Shown one piece after another: positions 16,066 through 24,444 of a stretch of 64,000 bases of DNA. Location of the stretch: positions 1-64,000 of the forward strand of contig NZ_JOFH01000016.1 in the NCBI RefSeq assembly GCF_000721235.1, given 5' to 3'. The stretch comes from Streptomyces olivaceus. GTDB taxonomy: Bacteria; Actinomycetota; Actinomycetes; Streptomycetales; Streptomycetaceae. The first letter of the stretch is position 1, and each line of letters begins with the position of its first letter. The notes below the pieces were generated by a model that was not told the origin of the DNA, did no database searches, and was given only the letters and a program-made list of their open reading frames with translations. The position numbers were made by a program, and so were the translations under genes.

Positions 16066-17451
16066 TCACGCGGCGGCCTGCAAATCCAGCCGCGCCCCGA
16101 ACTCCCTGACCACGGATTCCTCCCGGTACGGCTCCAGTCGCGCCTGGAAATCCTCCAGGTACTCGGCGCCCCGGTTCGAGCGCAGCCCCTCCAGCAGTTC
16201 CACGGCCTTCGTGGCGGTGTTGCAGGCCTGTTCGACCTCGCGCTGCTGCACCTGGGCCGTGGCCAACAGCACATGCCCGATGGCCCGCCGGCGCGCCCGC
16301 GACTCGGGGTGGCCCTGGAGGGACTGGCGCGCGTACCGCGCCGCCGCGTCGGCCTGGCCGAGGTCGCGGTGGCAGTGCGCCAACTCGTCGGCGAGATAGG
16401 CGTCGTCGAAGTGCGCGATCCACACCGGGTCGTCCCCGGAGGAGGGATCGGCCGACTCCATCGCCCCGACCGCCCGCCCGGCCGCCTCGTGGGCCGCCCG
16501 TACGTCGCCCAGGAGCGCGTGGCCGCGGGCCTCGGCGGCGTGGAACATCGACTCCGCGCGCGGCGTCACCCGCCCGCGTGCGCCCTCCTGCGCCGCCCGC
16601 GCCAACTGCGCGATCTCGCGCGGGTTCCCGAGCTGCGCCGCCAGGTGGCTCATGGACGCGGCCAGCACGTACCCGCCGTAGCCGCGGTCCCCGGCCGCCT
16701 GCGCGAGCCGCAGCGACTGGATGTAGTACCGCTGGGCCAGACCGGGTTGGCCGGTGTCGACGGCCATGTACCCGGCCAGCTCGGTCAGTCGCGCGACCGT
16801 GGCGAACAGGTCCCGCCCCACCGCCTCCCGGTAGGAGCCGGCCAGCAGTCCGGAGACGACGCTGTTCAGGTAGTGCACCAGCACCGGGCGGACGTGCCCG
16901 CTGCCGTACTGGTGGTCCAGGTCCACCAGGGCCTGCGTCATCGCCCGCACGGCCGCCACGTCGGACGGCCCCACCCGCGGCCCCGCCGAACGCGACACCT
17001 GCGAGTCGGGGGCGGAGATCAGCCAGTCCCGGCTGGGCTCGACGAGCGCGGAGGCGGCGACGGAGGAGCCGGACAGGAAGTCCCGGCGCCCCACGTCGCT
17101 GCGCCACAGCTCGCAGACCTGCTCGATGGCCCCCAGCACCGTCGGCGAGAACTGGAGGCCGACGCCGGACGCGAGGTTCTTGCCGTTGGCCATGCCGATC
17201 TCGTCGATCGTGACCGTGCGGCCGAGCTTGCGGCCGAGCGCCTCGGCGATGATCGCCGGTGCCCTGCCGCGCGGTTGCTGTCCGCGCAGCCAGCGGGCCA
17301 CGGAGGTCTTGTCGTACCGGAGGTCGAGCCCGTGCTCGACCCCGCACACGTTGACCCGGCGGGCGAGGCCCGCGTTGGAGCAGCCCGCTTCCTGAATGAG
17401 CGCCTGCAGTCGTTCGTTCGGCTGCCGCGCGACGAGAGGCCTTGCGGCCAT
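16066..17451 (-). CDS. NsdA-like regulator with N-terminal HTH and TPR-like repeats
   Basis: 461 residues. The N-terminus NERLQALIQEAGCSNAGLARRVN followed by YDKTSVARWLRGQQPRG is a helix-turn-helix-like unit. Residues about 190-450 are TPR-like helical repeats (AQRYYIQSLRLAQAAGDRGYGGYVLAASMSHLAAQLGNPREI and similar). This is the conserved Streptomyces family related to NsdA-type developmental/antibiotic regulators. GRRDFLSGSSVAASAL mimics a Tat motif but lies mid-protein. ATG 17451 is chosen by conservation of MAARPLVARQPNERL. Targets unknown. Confidence 0.82.
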   Translation of the reverse strand: MAARPLVARQPNERLQALIQEAGCSNAGLARRVNVCGVEHGLDLRYDKTSVARWLRGQQPRGRAPAIIAEALGRKLGRTVTIDEIGMANGKNLASGVGLQFSPTVLGAIEQVCELWRSDVGRRDFLSGSSVAASALVEPSRDWLISAPDSQVSRSAGPRVGPSDVAAVRAMTQALVDLDHQYGSGHVRPVLVHYLNSVVSGLLAGSYREAVGRDLFATVARLTELAGYMAVDTGQPGLAQRYYIQSLRLAQAAGDRGYGGYVLAASMSHLAAQLGNPREIAQLARAAQEGARGRVTPRAESMFHAAEARGHALLGDVRAAHEAAGRAVGAMESADPSSGDDPVWIAHFDDAYLADELAHCHRDLGQADAAARYARQSLQGHPESRARRRAIGHVLLATAQVQQREVEQACNTATKAVELLEGLRSNRGAEYLEDFQARLEPYREESVVREFGARLDLQAAA

Positions 17452-17753
17452 GGCGTAACCCCCATGCGGTCTCATGCGGTCTCGATGCTGTCCCGGCGGA
17501 CGAGAAGTCCCGGCCGTGAAGATCAATGCCCCGTCGATGTGCCGACAATGCGAGACTTGCGAAGCTTGCGAGGATTGCCGGGACGACGGCACACGTCGGC
17601 CCGCCGGCCCCAGACCTGGCTACCCAACTCCCGCGCGGAATCCTCTCGCGCGCCCCCACATTTGCGCCCATGCGCCCCGAATGCGGCACCGGCGCTCCTC
17701 CGTCGCACGCGCGCGCCGCGTAACCCCCGGTGAACACGGGAGTTGAGTTCGAC

Positions 17754-18407
17754 GTGGAAGAGACCATCCCGGGCACCGAAGCCGCTCAGATCCCGCAGCA
17801 GCGAGGCACGTCGCCGCTGGAGACCGCCGTACGCTACGCCGAGGAGCGCCACTGGGACGTGTTCCCCGGTACCTGGCTGGTGGCCGCGGACGGGAGGCAG
17901 CTCTGCTCCTGCGGCGCCTCGGCGTGCTCCGCCCCGGGCGCACACCCGGCGCGCGATGACTGGGCGGCGCAGGCGACGGGCAGTGCGAGCGCCGCCCGCC
18001 GGATGTGGGAGCAGCAGCCGACGGCCTCGGTCCTGCTGCCCACGGGCCGGACGTTCGACGCGGTCGACGTGCCCGAGACGGCGGGGTTCCTGGCGCTCGC
18101 CCGGATGGAGCGGATGGAGCTGGCGCTCGGGCCGGTGACGCTGGCGCCGGACCGGCGGATGCGGTTCTTCGTGCTGCCGGGCGCGGCGGTGAAGGTGCCC
18201 GAACTGGTGCGGCGGCTGGGCTGGCCGCCCCGGACGCTCGACCTGGGCGTGCTCGGCGAGGGGGCGTACGTGGCGGCGCCGCCCACCCGGTTCGGGGCGC
18301 GGGGCGCCGTGCAGTGGGCCTGCCGGCCGACCCCGGCGAACCGGTGGCTGCCGGACGTGGAGGAGCTGATCCCCTCGTTGGCGTACGCGTGCGGGAGGGA
18401 GCGTTAG
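17754..18407 (+). CDS. Bifunctional DNA primase/polymerase (N-terminal domain) protein
   Basis: 217 residues from GTG 17754, which has GGGAG about 10 bases upstream; GTG 17730 would add eight residues. The sequence AVRYAEERHWDVFPGTW, then a cysteine cluster CSCGASACSAPGAHPA, then ARRMWEQQPTASVLLPTGRTFDAVDVP and PTRFGARGAVQWACRP is typical of the prim-pol N-terminal domain proteins common in Streptomyces. It lacks a helicase domain. Acidic catalytic residues could not be assigned with confidence, so primase activity is uncertain. It is divergent from the NsdA-like gene across about 300 bp. Confidence 0.8.
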   Translation: MEETIPGTEAAQIPQQRGTSPLETAVRYAEERHWDVFPGTWLVAADGRQLCSCGASACSAPGAHPARDDWAAQATGSASAARRMWEQQPTASVLLPTGRTFDAVDVPETAGFLALARMERMELALGPVTLAPDRRMRFFVLPGAAVKVPELVRRLGWPPRTLDLGVLGEGAYVAAPPTRFGARGAVQWACRPTPANRWLPDVEELIPSLAYACGRER

Positions 18408-18542
18408 AAACGCCCTCGCGCCCTTCCGCCCGCCGGGGCGCCCGTCAGTCCGCCGAGGCGCGTGTTCGTCCGCCGGGGCGCCTGCTGTCCGGCGCGGCCC
18501 GGTGTGCGCGGTGCTGCGTGCGCGCCGTGCTGCGTGCGCGCG

Positions 18543-18610
18543 GTGCGTGGTGGGTCGCGCCCGCGCGGCGAAGCCGTATCGGCACGGTCCCGCGCCCCTG
18601 CGGGGCGCCG
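18543..18610. repeat. Dispersed Streptomyces intergenic element, copy B
   Basis: GGTGGGTCGCGCCCGCGCGG, a GCGAAGCCG centre and CCCGCGCCCCT align with copies at 10947 and 32804. It lies in the 240-bp gap before the ABC transporter operon, ending about 40 bp ahead of the ATPase start codon. Confidence 0.65.
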
Positions 18611-18648
18611 TCCCCCCGTAGGGTTCGAGGCCGACGGAGGGAGACGTA

Positions 18649-19422
18649 GTGAGTGGCAGCGCCGTACGGGTACAGGGGCTCTGGAAGCGGTTCGGGCAGC
18701 AGGTCGCCGTGGGCGGCATCGATCTGGAGCTGCCCGCGGGCAAGTTCATCGGGCTGGTCGGGCCGAACGGCGCCGGGAAGACCACCACGCTCTCCATGGT
18801 GACCGGGCTGCTGCGCCCGGACCAGGGCTCGGTGGAGGTCGTCGGGCACGACGTGTGGCGCGACCCGGCGGAGGTGAAGGCCAGGATCGGGGTGCTGCCC
18901 GAGGGGCTGCGGCTCTTCGAGCGGCTGTCGGGGCGGGAACTGCTCGGCTACACCGGCCGGTTGCGGGGGCTGCCCGGCGCGGAGGTCGACAAGCGGGCCG
19001 CGCAGCTCCTCGACGTGCTGGACCTGTCCGGCGCGCAGCACAAGCTGGTCGTGGACTACTCGACCGGCATGCGGAAGAAGATCGGCCTGGCCGCCGCGCT
19101 GCTGCACAATCCGGAAGTGCTGTTCCTGGACGAGCCGTTCGAGGGCGTCGACCCGGTCTCCGCGCAGACCATCCGGGGTGTCCTGGAGCGTTACACCGCC
19201 TCCGGCGCCACCGTCGTCTTCTCCTCCCACGTGATGGAACTGGTGGAGTCGCTGTGCGACTGGGTGGCGGTGCTGGCCGCCGGCCGCATCCGCGCCACCG
19301 GCACGCTGGCCGAGGTGCGCGGCGAGGCGGCCTCGCTGCAGGAGGCGTTCCTGGAACTCGTCGGCGCCGGCGGCCGGACCGCCGGCGCCGACCTGGACTG
19401 GCTGGGCGGCGGCGCCCGGTGA
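18649..19422 (+). CDS. ABC transporter ATP-binding protein
   Basis: 257 residues with Walker A GPNGAGKT at 38-45, a degenerate signature YSTGMRKK near 137, Walker B VLFLDEPFEGVD near 158-169 and a switch His in FSSHVMELVESLCD. It follows the ABC-2/exporter ATPase pattern. GTG start with GGAGGGAG upstream. The stop overlaps the permease start (GTGA), so both are translated together. The cargo is unknown. Confidence 0.92.
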   Translation: MSGSAVRVQGLWKRFGQQVAVGGIDLELPAGKFIGLVGPNGAGKTTTLSMVTGLLRPDQGSVEVVGHDVWRDPAEVKARIGVLPEGLRLFERLSGRELLGYTGRLRGLPGAEVDKRAAQLLDVLDLSGAQHKLVVDYSTGMRKKIGLAAALLHNPEVLFLDEPFEGVDPVSAQTIRGVLERYTASGATVVFSSHVMELVESLCDWVAVLAAGRIRATGTLAEVRGEAASLQEAFLELVGAGGRTAGADLDWLGGGAR

Positions 19423-21065
19423 GCGCGCAGACCGCGCCCCTGACGTCCGGTACGCCGGGCGCACGCCCCGCGCCCGGCGCCGCCCCGGTCACGTCCGTCT
19501 TCGTCCGGCTGAAGCTGTCCCTGCTGCGCAACGGGCTGCGGCAGTCCGGCGGGCGGCAGGCCGCCTACATCGCCTCGGCCGTCCTCGTCCTGCTCTTCGC
19601 CGCGCTCACGCTGCTCGGCCTGATCGCACTGCGCGGTTACGCGCACGCCGACTCGCTGGTGGTTCTGCTGGCGGCGGTGCTGGCCCTCGGCTGGGCGGTG
19701 ATGCCGCTGTTCTTCTCCAGCGGCGACGAGACGCTCGACCCCACCCGGCTGGTGATGCTGCCGCTGCGGCCCCGCCCGCTGGTCCGGGCCCTGCTCGCGG
19801 CGTCGCTGGTGGGCATCGGGCCGCTGTTCACGCTGTGCGTGTTCGCCGGTTCCGTGGTCGCGGTCGCGCACGGCGGGGCGGCGTACGCCGTCGGTGTCGT
19901 CGGCGCGGTCCTGGCGCTGCTGGTGTGCGTGACCCTCGCGCGGGCCGTCGCCGCCGCCAACGTACGGCTGCTGACCAGCCGCAAGGGCCGCGATCTGGCG
20001 GTGCTGAGCGGGCTCGTCGTCGCGGTGGGCGCGCAGGTCGTCAACTTCGGGGCGCAGCGGCTCGGTTCGGCGGGGCTCGGGCGGCTCGACCCGGTGGCCG
20101 ACGTGGTGCGCTGGGTGCCGCCCGCGTCGGCGGTGGGCGCGATGGACGCGGCGAGCGACGGGTCGTACGGCGTCGCGCTGGCCCAGCTGGCGCTGACCGC
20201 CGCGGCGCTGGTGCTGCTGCTGTGGGTGTGGGCGCGCCATCTGACCCGGCTGATGACGACGCCGGACGGCTCCACGATCCAGAGCGACACCCGGCCGGTG
20301 CGCGAACGCGGCTCGGCCGGGCCCGCCCGGTGGCTGCCGGCGGGCCGCACCGGCACCACCATGGAGCGCACCCTGCGCTACGTGTGGCGCGACCCGAAGA
20401 CCAAGGCGGCCTGGGTGACCTCGCTGGCCATCGGCCTCATCGTGCCGGTGTTCAACGCCTGGCAGGGCACCGGGTCGGTGTACTTCGCCTGCTTCGCCGC
20501 CGGAATGCTCGGCATCCAGATGTACAACCAGTTCGGGCAGGACACCTCCGCGTTCTGGATGGTCGCGATGACGATCTCCTCGACCCGGGACGCGTACGTC
20601 GAGCTGCGCGCCCGCGCGCTGGCCCTGCTGCTGGTCACGCTGCCGTACGCCACCCTGGTGACCGTCCTGACCACCGCGATCCTGGACGACTGGCCCACCC
20701 TCCCCCAGACGCTCGGCCTGTCCTTCGCGCTGCTCGGGGCGATGCTGGCGAGCGGTGCGTGGACCTCGGCGCAGTTCCCGTACTCGATCCCGCAGGACGG
20801 GTACAAGAACGTCGCCCCGGGGCAGGCCGGGCTGGCCTGGATCTCGATCTTCGGCGGGATGGTGGGCGCGGCCCTGCTGTGCGCGCCGGTGATCGCGCTG
20901 ACGATCTGGCTGAACGTCAGCGCGGGCGGCGACGGCCTGACCTGGCTGCTGCTGCCGGTCGGCGCGGGGTACGGCGCCGTGCTGACGCTGCTCGGCCTGC
21001 GCCTGGCCGCACCGCGCACGGCGGCACGGCTGCCGGAGATCCTCACGGCGGTCAGCAAGGGCTGA
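19419..21065 (+). CDS. ABC transporter permease, ABC-2-like
   Basis: 548 residues with about 10-12 hydrophobic helices, for example AAYIASAVLVLLFAALTLLG near 47-66 and PLFTLCVFAGSVVAVAHGG further on. A central cytoplasmic loop (TMERTLRYVWRDPKTKAAWVT) separates two halves, so it looks like two fused ABC-2-type six-helix units. It forms a half-transporter pair with the ATPase just upstream. No lipobox or signal is needed. Substrate unknown; resistance or lipid/peptide export are family possibilities. Confidence 0.85.
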   Translation: MSAQTAPLTSGTPGARPAPGAAPVTSVFVRLKLSLLRNGLRQSGGRQAAYIASAVLVLLFAALTLLGLIALRGYAHADSLVVLLAAVLALGWAVMPLFFSSGDETLDPTRLVMLPLRPRPLVRALLAASLVGIGPLFTLCVFAGSVVAVAHGGAAYAVGVVGAVLALLVCVTLARAVAAANVRLLTSRKGRDLAVLSGLVVAVGAQVVNFGAQRLGSAGLGRLDPVADVVRWVPPASAVGAMDAASDGSYGVALAQLALTAAALVLLLWVWARHLTRLMTTPDGSTIQSDTRPVRERGSAGPARWLPAGRTGTTMERTLRYVWRDPKTKAAWVTSLAIGLIVPVFNAWQGTGSVYFACFAAGMLGIQMYNQFGQDTSAFWMVAMTISSTRDAYVELRARALALLLVTLPYATLVTVLTTAILDDWPTLPQTLGLSFALLGAMLASGAWTSAQFPYSIPQDGYKNVAPGQAGLAWISIFGGMVGAALLCAPVIALTIWLNVSAGGDGLTWLLLPVGAGYGAVLTLLGLRLAAPRTAARLPEILTAVSKG

Positions 21066-21115
21066 CGTCCCCCGCCGGGCCGGGCGCCCGCGCCCCTCCC
21101 GGTGGCTCCCGCGGC

Positions 21116-22051
21116 TCAGGCGTCCCGGAGCGAGTCCAGGAACGGCTCGATCGCCGCTCGCCACGCCTCCGGCTGGTCGTAGTGGACGAGGTGGCCGGCG
21201 TCGGCGACCTCCGCGTACTGGCCGCGGGGCAGGACGCGGACCATCTCCTGGGCCTCGGCACGGCCCAGCTCGCCGTCGAGGCCGCGGACGACCAGGGTGG
21301 GGCAGCGGACCTGGGCCAGCTCCTCCCAGTGGGCGTCGTAGACCCAGGTCTCGCGGGAGCGGAGCATCTGGTCCGGCTCGAAGACGGGCCGCCAGCCGTC
21401 CGGGGACTCGGCCATCACCTCGGCGTACCACTCGCCCCGGGACGGGTTGGGCCGCTCCACCCACGGGTCGTCCTCGCCGAACCACTTGCGTACGTCGGCG
21501 AGGGTGGCGAAGGGAACCGGCCATGCCCGGAACCACTCGGTCCAGGTGTGCTGCGAGGCGGCGCCGAGGGCGGAGGCCCGCATGTCGCAGATGATCAGGC
21601 CGCGCACCAGGTCCGGGCGCTTGGCGGCCAGCTGCCAGGCGGTCAGCGCACCCATGGCGTGACCGATCAGGACGGCCGGGCCGAGGCCGAGCTGCTCCAG
21701 GGCGGCCTCGACGTCCTCGACGTAGGCCTCCCGGGTGTAGGAGCCCCGCGGGGGCTTGTCGCTGCGGCCGTGACCGCGCTGGTCGAGGGCGACGGCCCGG
21801 TGGCCTCCCGACAGCCAGCGGGCCGTCGGCGCCCAGTGGGAGGCGCGGCCCATCAGCCCGTGCAGTAACAGCACCCCCGGCCCGTCACCGGCCCCGGGGG
21901 CGGTCTGCGGACCGGACTGCGGACCGGACAGCTGATCAGTCCCGGGGTCGGTCTCGGGATCGGTCCTGGGATCCGTCTTGGGAGGGTCGCCGAACTCCCA
22001 GGCCGCGAGGCGTACTCCGCCCGCGCCGGTCACGTCGATGCGTCGCGCCAT
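21116..22051 (-). CDS. Alpha/beta hydrolase-fold protein lacking the nucleophile serine
   Basis: 311 residues of alpha/beta hydrolase fold: the oxyanion region LLLHGLMGRASHW at 61-73, ALDQRGHGRSDKP at 88-100, the nucleophile elbow, and a C-terminal DAGHLVHYDQPEAW with the usual His. At the elbow the motif reads G130-H131-A132-M133-G134, so Ala replaces the expected Ser/Asp/Cys. It is thus probably not a serine hydrolase; a binding or cofactor-free role is possible. Residues 25-40 are an insertion of TDP-x repeats encoded by 12-bp tandem DNA. Confidence 0.85.
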   Translation of the reverse strand: MARRIDVTGAGGVRLAAWEFGDPPKTDPRTDPETDPGTDQLSGPQSGPQTAPGAGDGPGVLLLHGLMGRASHWAPTARWLSGGHRAVALDQRGHGRSDKPPRGSYTREAYVEDVEAALEQLGLGPAVLIGHAMGALTAWQLAAKRPDLVRGLIICDMRASALGAASQHTWTEWFRAWPVPFATLADVRKWFGEDDPWVERPNPSRGEWYAEVMAESPDGWRPVFEPDQMLRSRETWVYDAHWEELAQVRCPTLVVRGLDGELGRAEAQEMVRVLPRGQYAEVADAGHLVHYDQPEAWRAAIEPFLDSLRDA

Positions 22052-22187
22052 AGCTCCTGGCACCCCCAAGCGCCGCTCGGACCGCCCGCCCCGTCCGGGC
22101 CGGCCGGTCCTGTGAACCGTGTCCTGCCTGCCGTGCCTTGCCGTCCCCGCCGTTGTGCCCGCGGTCGTCCGACGCCCGCAAGACTAT

Positions 22188-22201
22188 CGAATACCTATTC
22201 G
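22188..22201. promoter_or_regulatory. Palindrome CGAATA-CC-TATTCG, possible operator
   Basis: A perfect 6-bp inverted repeat in the most AT-rich part of the gap, about 140 bp upstream of the hydrolase-fold gene. On the minus strand a GATAGT hexamer immediately follows it and could be a -10 box, which would let a protein bound here act as a repressor. It is not a clear LexA or iron box. Confidence 0.4.
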
Positions 22202-22368
22202 AAAAAGCCGCCTCGGTGAGCAACAACCCTCATTCGAGTGACACCCCTCAGGGATTGATCGCCACCGCCCAGGGGAGATCTTCAGCGGGAGGCGGACCGC
22301 TCGGGGAAAACGGCCCGCGGGAGCTGACCCTGGGAGCTCGGGGCTCCGGGTCAGCACAGGGGAGGACA

Positions 22369-22396
22369 GGCCCCGGCGCCCCACGGCGCCGGGGCC
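22369..22396. terminator. GC hairpin downstream of dmdR1
   Basis: GGCCCCGGCGCC, loop CCAC, GGCGCCGGGGCC: a perfect 12-bp stem about 220 bp after the dmdR1 stop. It has no T-run, as is usual in Streptomyces. Terminator function is inferred. Confidence 0.45.
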
Positions 22397-22618
22397 CTCC
22401 GCGTCTCTCAGGCCCGTCCGGCACGTCCCCACCCCCCTCTCCGGCCGACGGCGTCGCTGCCGCCCACGGCCGGGAGCCCCTTCGTCATATGCCTCACCGC
22501 ACAGCCTTGCACGCGCGGCGCCCGGACGCTGCGGTTCGGCGCACAGCACTTCGAATCGGCCAGATTCACGCGCCGGCGCACGCCCCCGCGAAGTGGCGCA
22601 CGCCGACCGGCCCGCCGT

Positions 22619-23311
22619 TCAGCGCTTGGCCACGAACACGTGGGAGGCGGTGTCCGACTCCAGCTCGGCCGCCTCGCCGCCACTGCCCACCAGCACGCCG
22701 CCCGCCGACTCGGTCACGCTCACCACCGAGCCGGGCTGCACACCTGCCCGGCGCAGCGTGTACATCAGCTGCGCGTCCGTCTGGATCGGCTCGCCGATCC
22801 GCCTCACGACGACCGTCTTGCCCTCCATGCCCGGGTCGAGGTCGGCGAGCGAGACCATGCCCTCGTCCAGGAACGGGTCGGCGATGTCCGTCTCGCCCAG
22901 CTCCTCCAGGCCCGGGATCGGGTTCCCGTACGGCGACTCGGTCGGGTGGCGCAGCAGCTCGAGCACGCGGCGCTCGACGGCCTCGCTCATCACGTGCTCC
23001 CAGCGGCACGCCTCGGCGTGCACCTGCTCCCACTCCAGGCCGATCACGTCGACGAGCAGGCACTCCGCGAGCCGGTGCTTGCGCATCACGCGCGTCGCCA
23101 GCCGCCTGCCCTCCTCGGTCAGCTCCAGGTGCCGGTCGGACGCCACGGACACCAGACCGTCGCGCTCCATGCGCGCCACCGTCTGACTGACCGTCGGGCC
23201 GCTCTGGTCGAGCCGCTCGGCGATCCGGGCGCGCATCGGGACCACACCTTCCTCCTCCAGCTCCAGGATGGTGCGGAGGTACATCTCCGTGGTGTCGATC
23301 AGTCCGGACAT
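22619..23311 (-). CDS. dmdR1: DtxR/IdeR-family iron-dependent repressor DmdR1
   Basis: 230 residues of DtxR type. The winged helix (1-70) carries the recognition helix SGPTVSQTVARMERDGLV. All metal ligands known from DtxR fall at the same numbers: His79, Glu83 and His98 (ancillary site) and Met10, Cys102, Glu105 and His106 (primary site). A C-terminal SH3-like domain ends the protein. With Fe2+ it should repress siderophore and iron-uptake genes. It is divergent from the SIS gene; a DasR-like site lies in the shared promoter. The opposite strand carries a long ORF, as described for adm in S. coelicolor. Confidence 0.95.
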   Translation of the reverse strand: MSGLIDTTEMYLRTILELEEEGVVPMRARIAERLDQSGPTVSQTVARMERDGLVSVASDRHLELTEEGRRLATRVMRKHRLAECLLVDVIGLEWEQVHAEACRWEHVMSEAVERRVLELLRHPTESPYGNPIPGLEELGETDIADPFLDEGMVSLADLDPGMEGKTVVVRRIGEPIQTDAQLMYTLRRAGVQPGSVVSVTESAGGVLVGSGGEAAELESDTASHVFVAKR

Positions 23312-23383
23312 ACGTGCCCCTCGATGAGATTGCCGGAGGCTCAGGCCCACCGGCGTGTGCGCTGGCCCTGCAGTCAATTCTGA
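22640..23383 (+). other. Long ORF antiparallel to dmdR1 (adm-like, unproven)
   Basis: A 247-codon ORF lies almost wholly opposite dmdR1. High-GC codon bias produces such shadows routinely, and its His/Arg/Leu-rich composition fits one. I list it only because an antiparallel gene named adm has been reported opposite dmdR1 in S. coelicolor. Whether this ORF is the same reading frame cannot be judged here. Confidence 0.25.
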
Positions 23384-23480
23384 CGCATACCACCGACAAC
23401 CGTGCCCCGCCGCGTGAAGCCGGGTCCACACGGGCCCTGCGCGGTCCGCCGCAGCCGTACCGCAGCCGTATTGACACCGC

Positions 23481-23496
23481 ACTGGTCCAGACCGCA
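23481..23496. promoter_or_regulatory. DasR-responsive-element-like site
   Basis: ACTGGTCCAGACCGCA closely matches the GntR/DasR dre core (ACTGGTCTAGACCA type); its GGTC/GACC arms are perfect. It overlaps a TTGACA hexamer at 23471-23476 between dmdR1 and the SIS gene. DasR control would tie iron repression to N-acetylglucosamine sensing, as reported in S. coelicolor. Confidence 0.55.
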
Positions 23497-23557
23497 CCGT
23501 GATCCGCGACACAGCCTCACCGACCACACCGAACCGACCACACCGAAGGGGTCCCGC

Positions 23558-24313
23558 ATGAGCGACCGCAAGCCGGCCGGCGAGTTCCTCGACGCGGCGA
23601 TCGAGCTCCTGCGGCAGGTCCGCGACGAGGAGGCCGGCAGCATCGAGGCGGCCGGCACGCTGCTCGCCGACACCGTGCAGAACGGCGGCCGGCTCTTCGC
23701 CTTCGGCGCCGGTCACTCGTCCCTCCCGGCCCAGGACGTGGTGTACCGGGCCGGCGGGCTGGCCCTGATGAACCTGCTCACCGTCCCCGGCGTCGTCGGC
23801 GTCGACGTCATGCCGGCCACGCTCGGCTCCGCCCTGGAGCGCGTCGACGGCCTCGCGAGCGCCGTACTGGACTCCTCGCCGCTCCGCGCGGGCGACACCC
23901 TCGTGATCATCTCCCTCTCCGGGCGCAACGCCCTGCCCGTGGAGATGGCCGTGCACGCCCGCGCCCTCGGCGTCCGGGTCATCGGCGTGACCTCGGTGGC
24001 GTACGCGTCCGAGACGTCCTCCCGGCACTCCTCCGGCACCTTCCTCAAGGACCACTGCGACATCGTGCTGGACTCCCGGATCGCCGTCGGCGACGCGGAA
24101 CTCACCCTGGACACCGTCCCGGCCCCCTTCGCCCCCGCCTCCACGGTCGTCACCAGCGCCCTCATGCAGGCCACCCTGGCGACGGCCGCCGCCACCCTCG
24201 CCGACCGCGGCGTCGAGCCGCCGCTGCTGCGCTCGGGCAACGTGGACGGCGGCCACGACTGGAACCGCCGGGTACTGGAGCAGTACGCCGACCGCATCTT
24301 CTACCGCCGCTGA
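23558..24313 (+). CDS. SIS-domain sugar-phosphate-binding protein
   Basis: 251 residues. The sugar-isomerase fold shows RLFAFGAGHSSLPAQDVVYRAGG near 45-68, the phosphosugar loop VIISLSGRNALPVEMA near 128-143 and RVIGVTSVAY. Such proteins bind or isomerise amino-sugar phosphates (GlmS/NagB/MurQ relatives). The dre-like site upstream suggests an aminosugar link. ATG 23558 is chosen; AAGGGG lies about 8 bases upstream. The C-terminal LRSGNVDGGHDWNRR segment is characteristic of the Streptomyces orthologs. Exact reaction unknown. Confidence 0.85.
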   Translation: MSDRKPAGEFLDAAIELLRQVRDEEAGSIEAAGTLLADTVQNGGRLFAFGAGHSSLPAQDVVYRAGGLALMNLLTVPGVVGVDVMPATLGSALERVDGLASAVLDSSPLRAGDTLVIISLSGRNALPVEMAVHARALGVRVIGVTSVAYASETSSRHSSGTFLKDHCDIVLDSRIAVGDAELTLDTVPAPFAPASTVVTSALMQATLATAAATLADRGVEPPLLRSGNVDGGHDWNRRVLEQYADRIFYRR

Positions 24314-24444
24314 CCCGGCACGGGCCACCGGGACGAACCGGGGGGGGCGGCACCGGGACAGCCCGCCTCACGCGCGCAGCCCGCGTCACCCGCGCCCGCC
24401 GCGAGACCCGCGCAATCGTTCCTTCACCGTCCCACCACGCCCCG

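Larger units (their letters stand above)
22052..22618. other. 567-bp intergenic region rich in hairpins
   Basis: Between the hydrolase-fold gene and dmdR1, both on the minus strand. It contains an AT-rich palindrome at 22188-22201, an imperfect hairpin at 22323-22355 (GCTGACCC...GGGTCAGC) and a perfect GC hairpin at 22369-22396. No convincing protein gene was found on either strand. A structured untranslated RNA or terminator plus promoter would explain it. Confidence 0.45.

Noticed and set aside
14269..17733. 1154-codon plus-strand ORF
   Set aside because: It lies opposite the Q/H-rich membrane-protein and NsdA-like genes, both with clear family sequence. Its Leu/Arg/Val-rich composition is a GC-bias shadow.
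22188..22201. LexA/SOS box
   Set aside because: The core CGAATACCTATTCG lacks the GAAC/GTTC arms of actinobacterial LexA sites.
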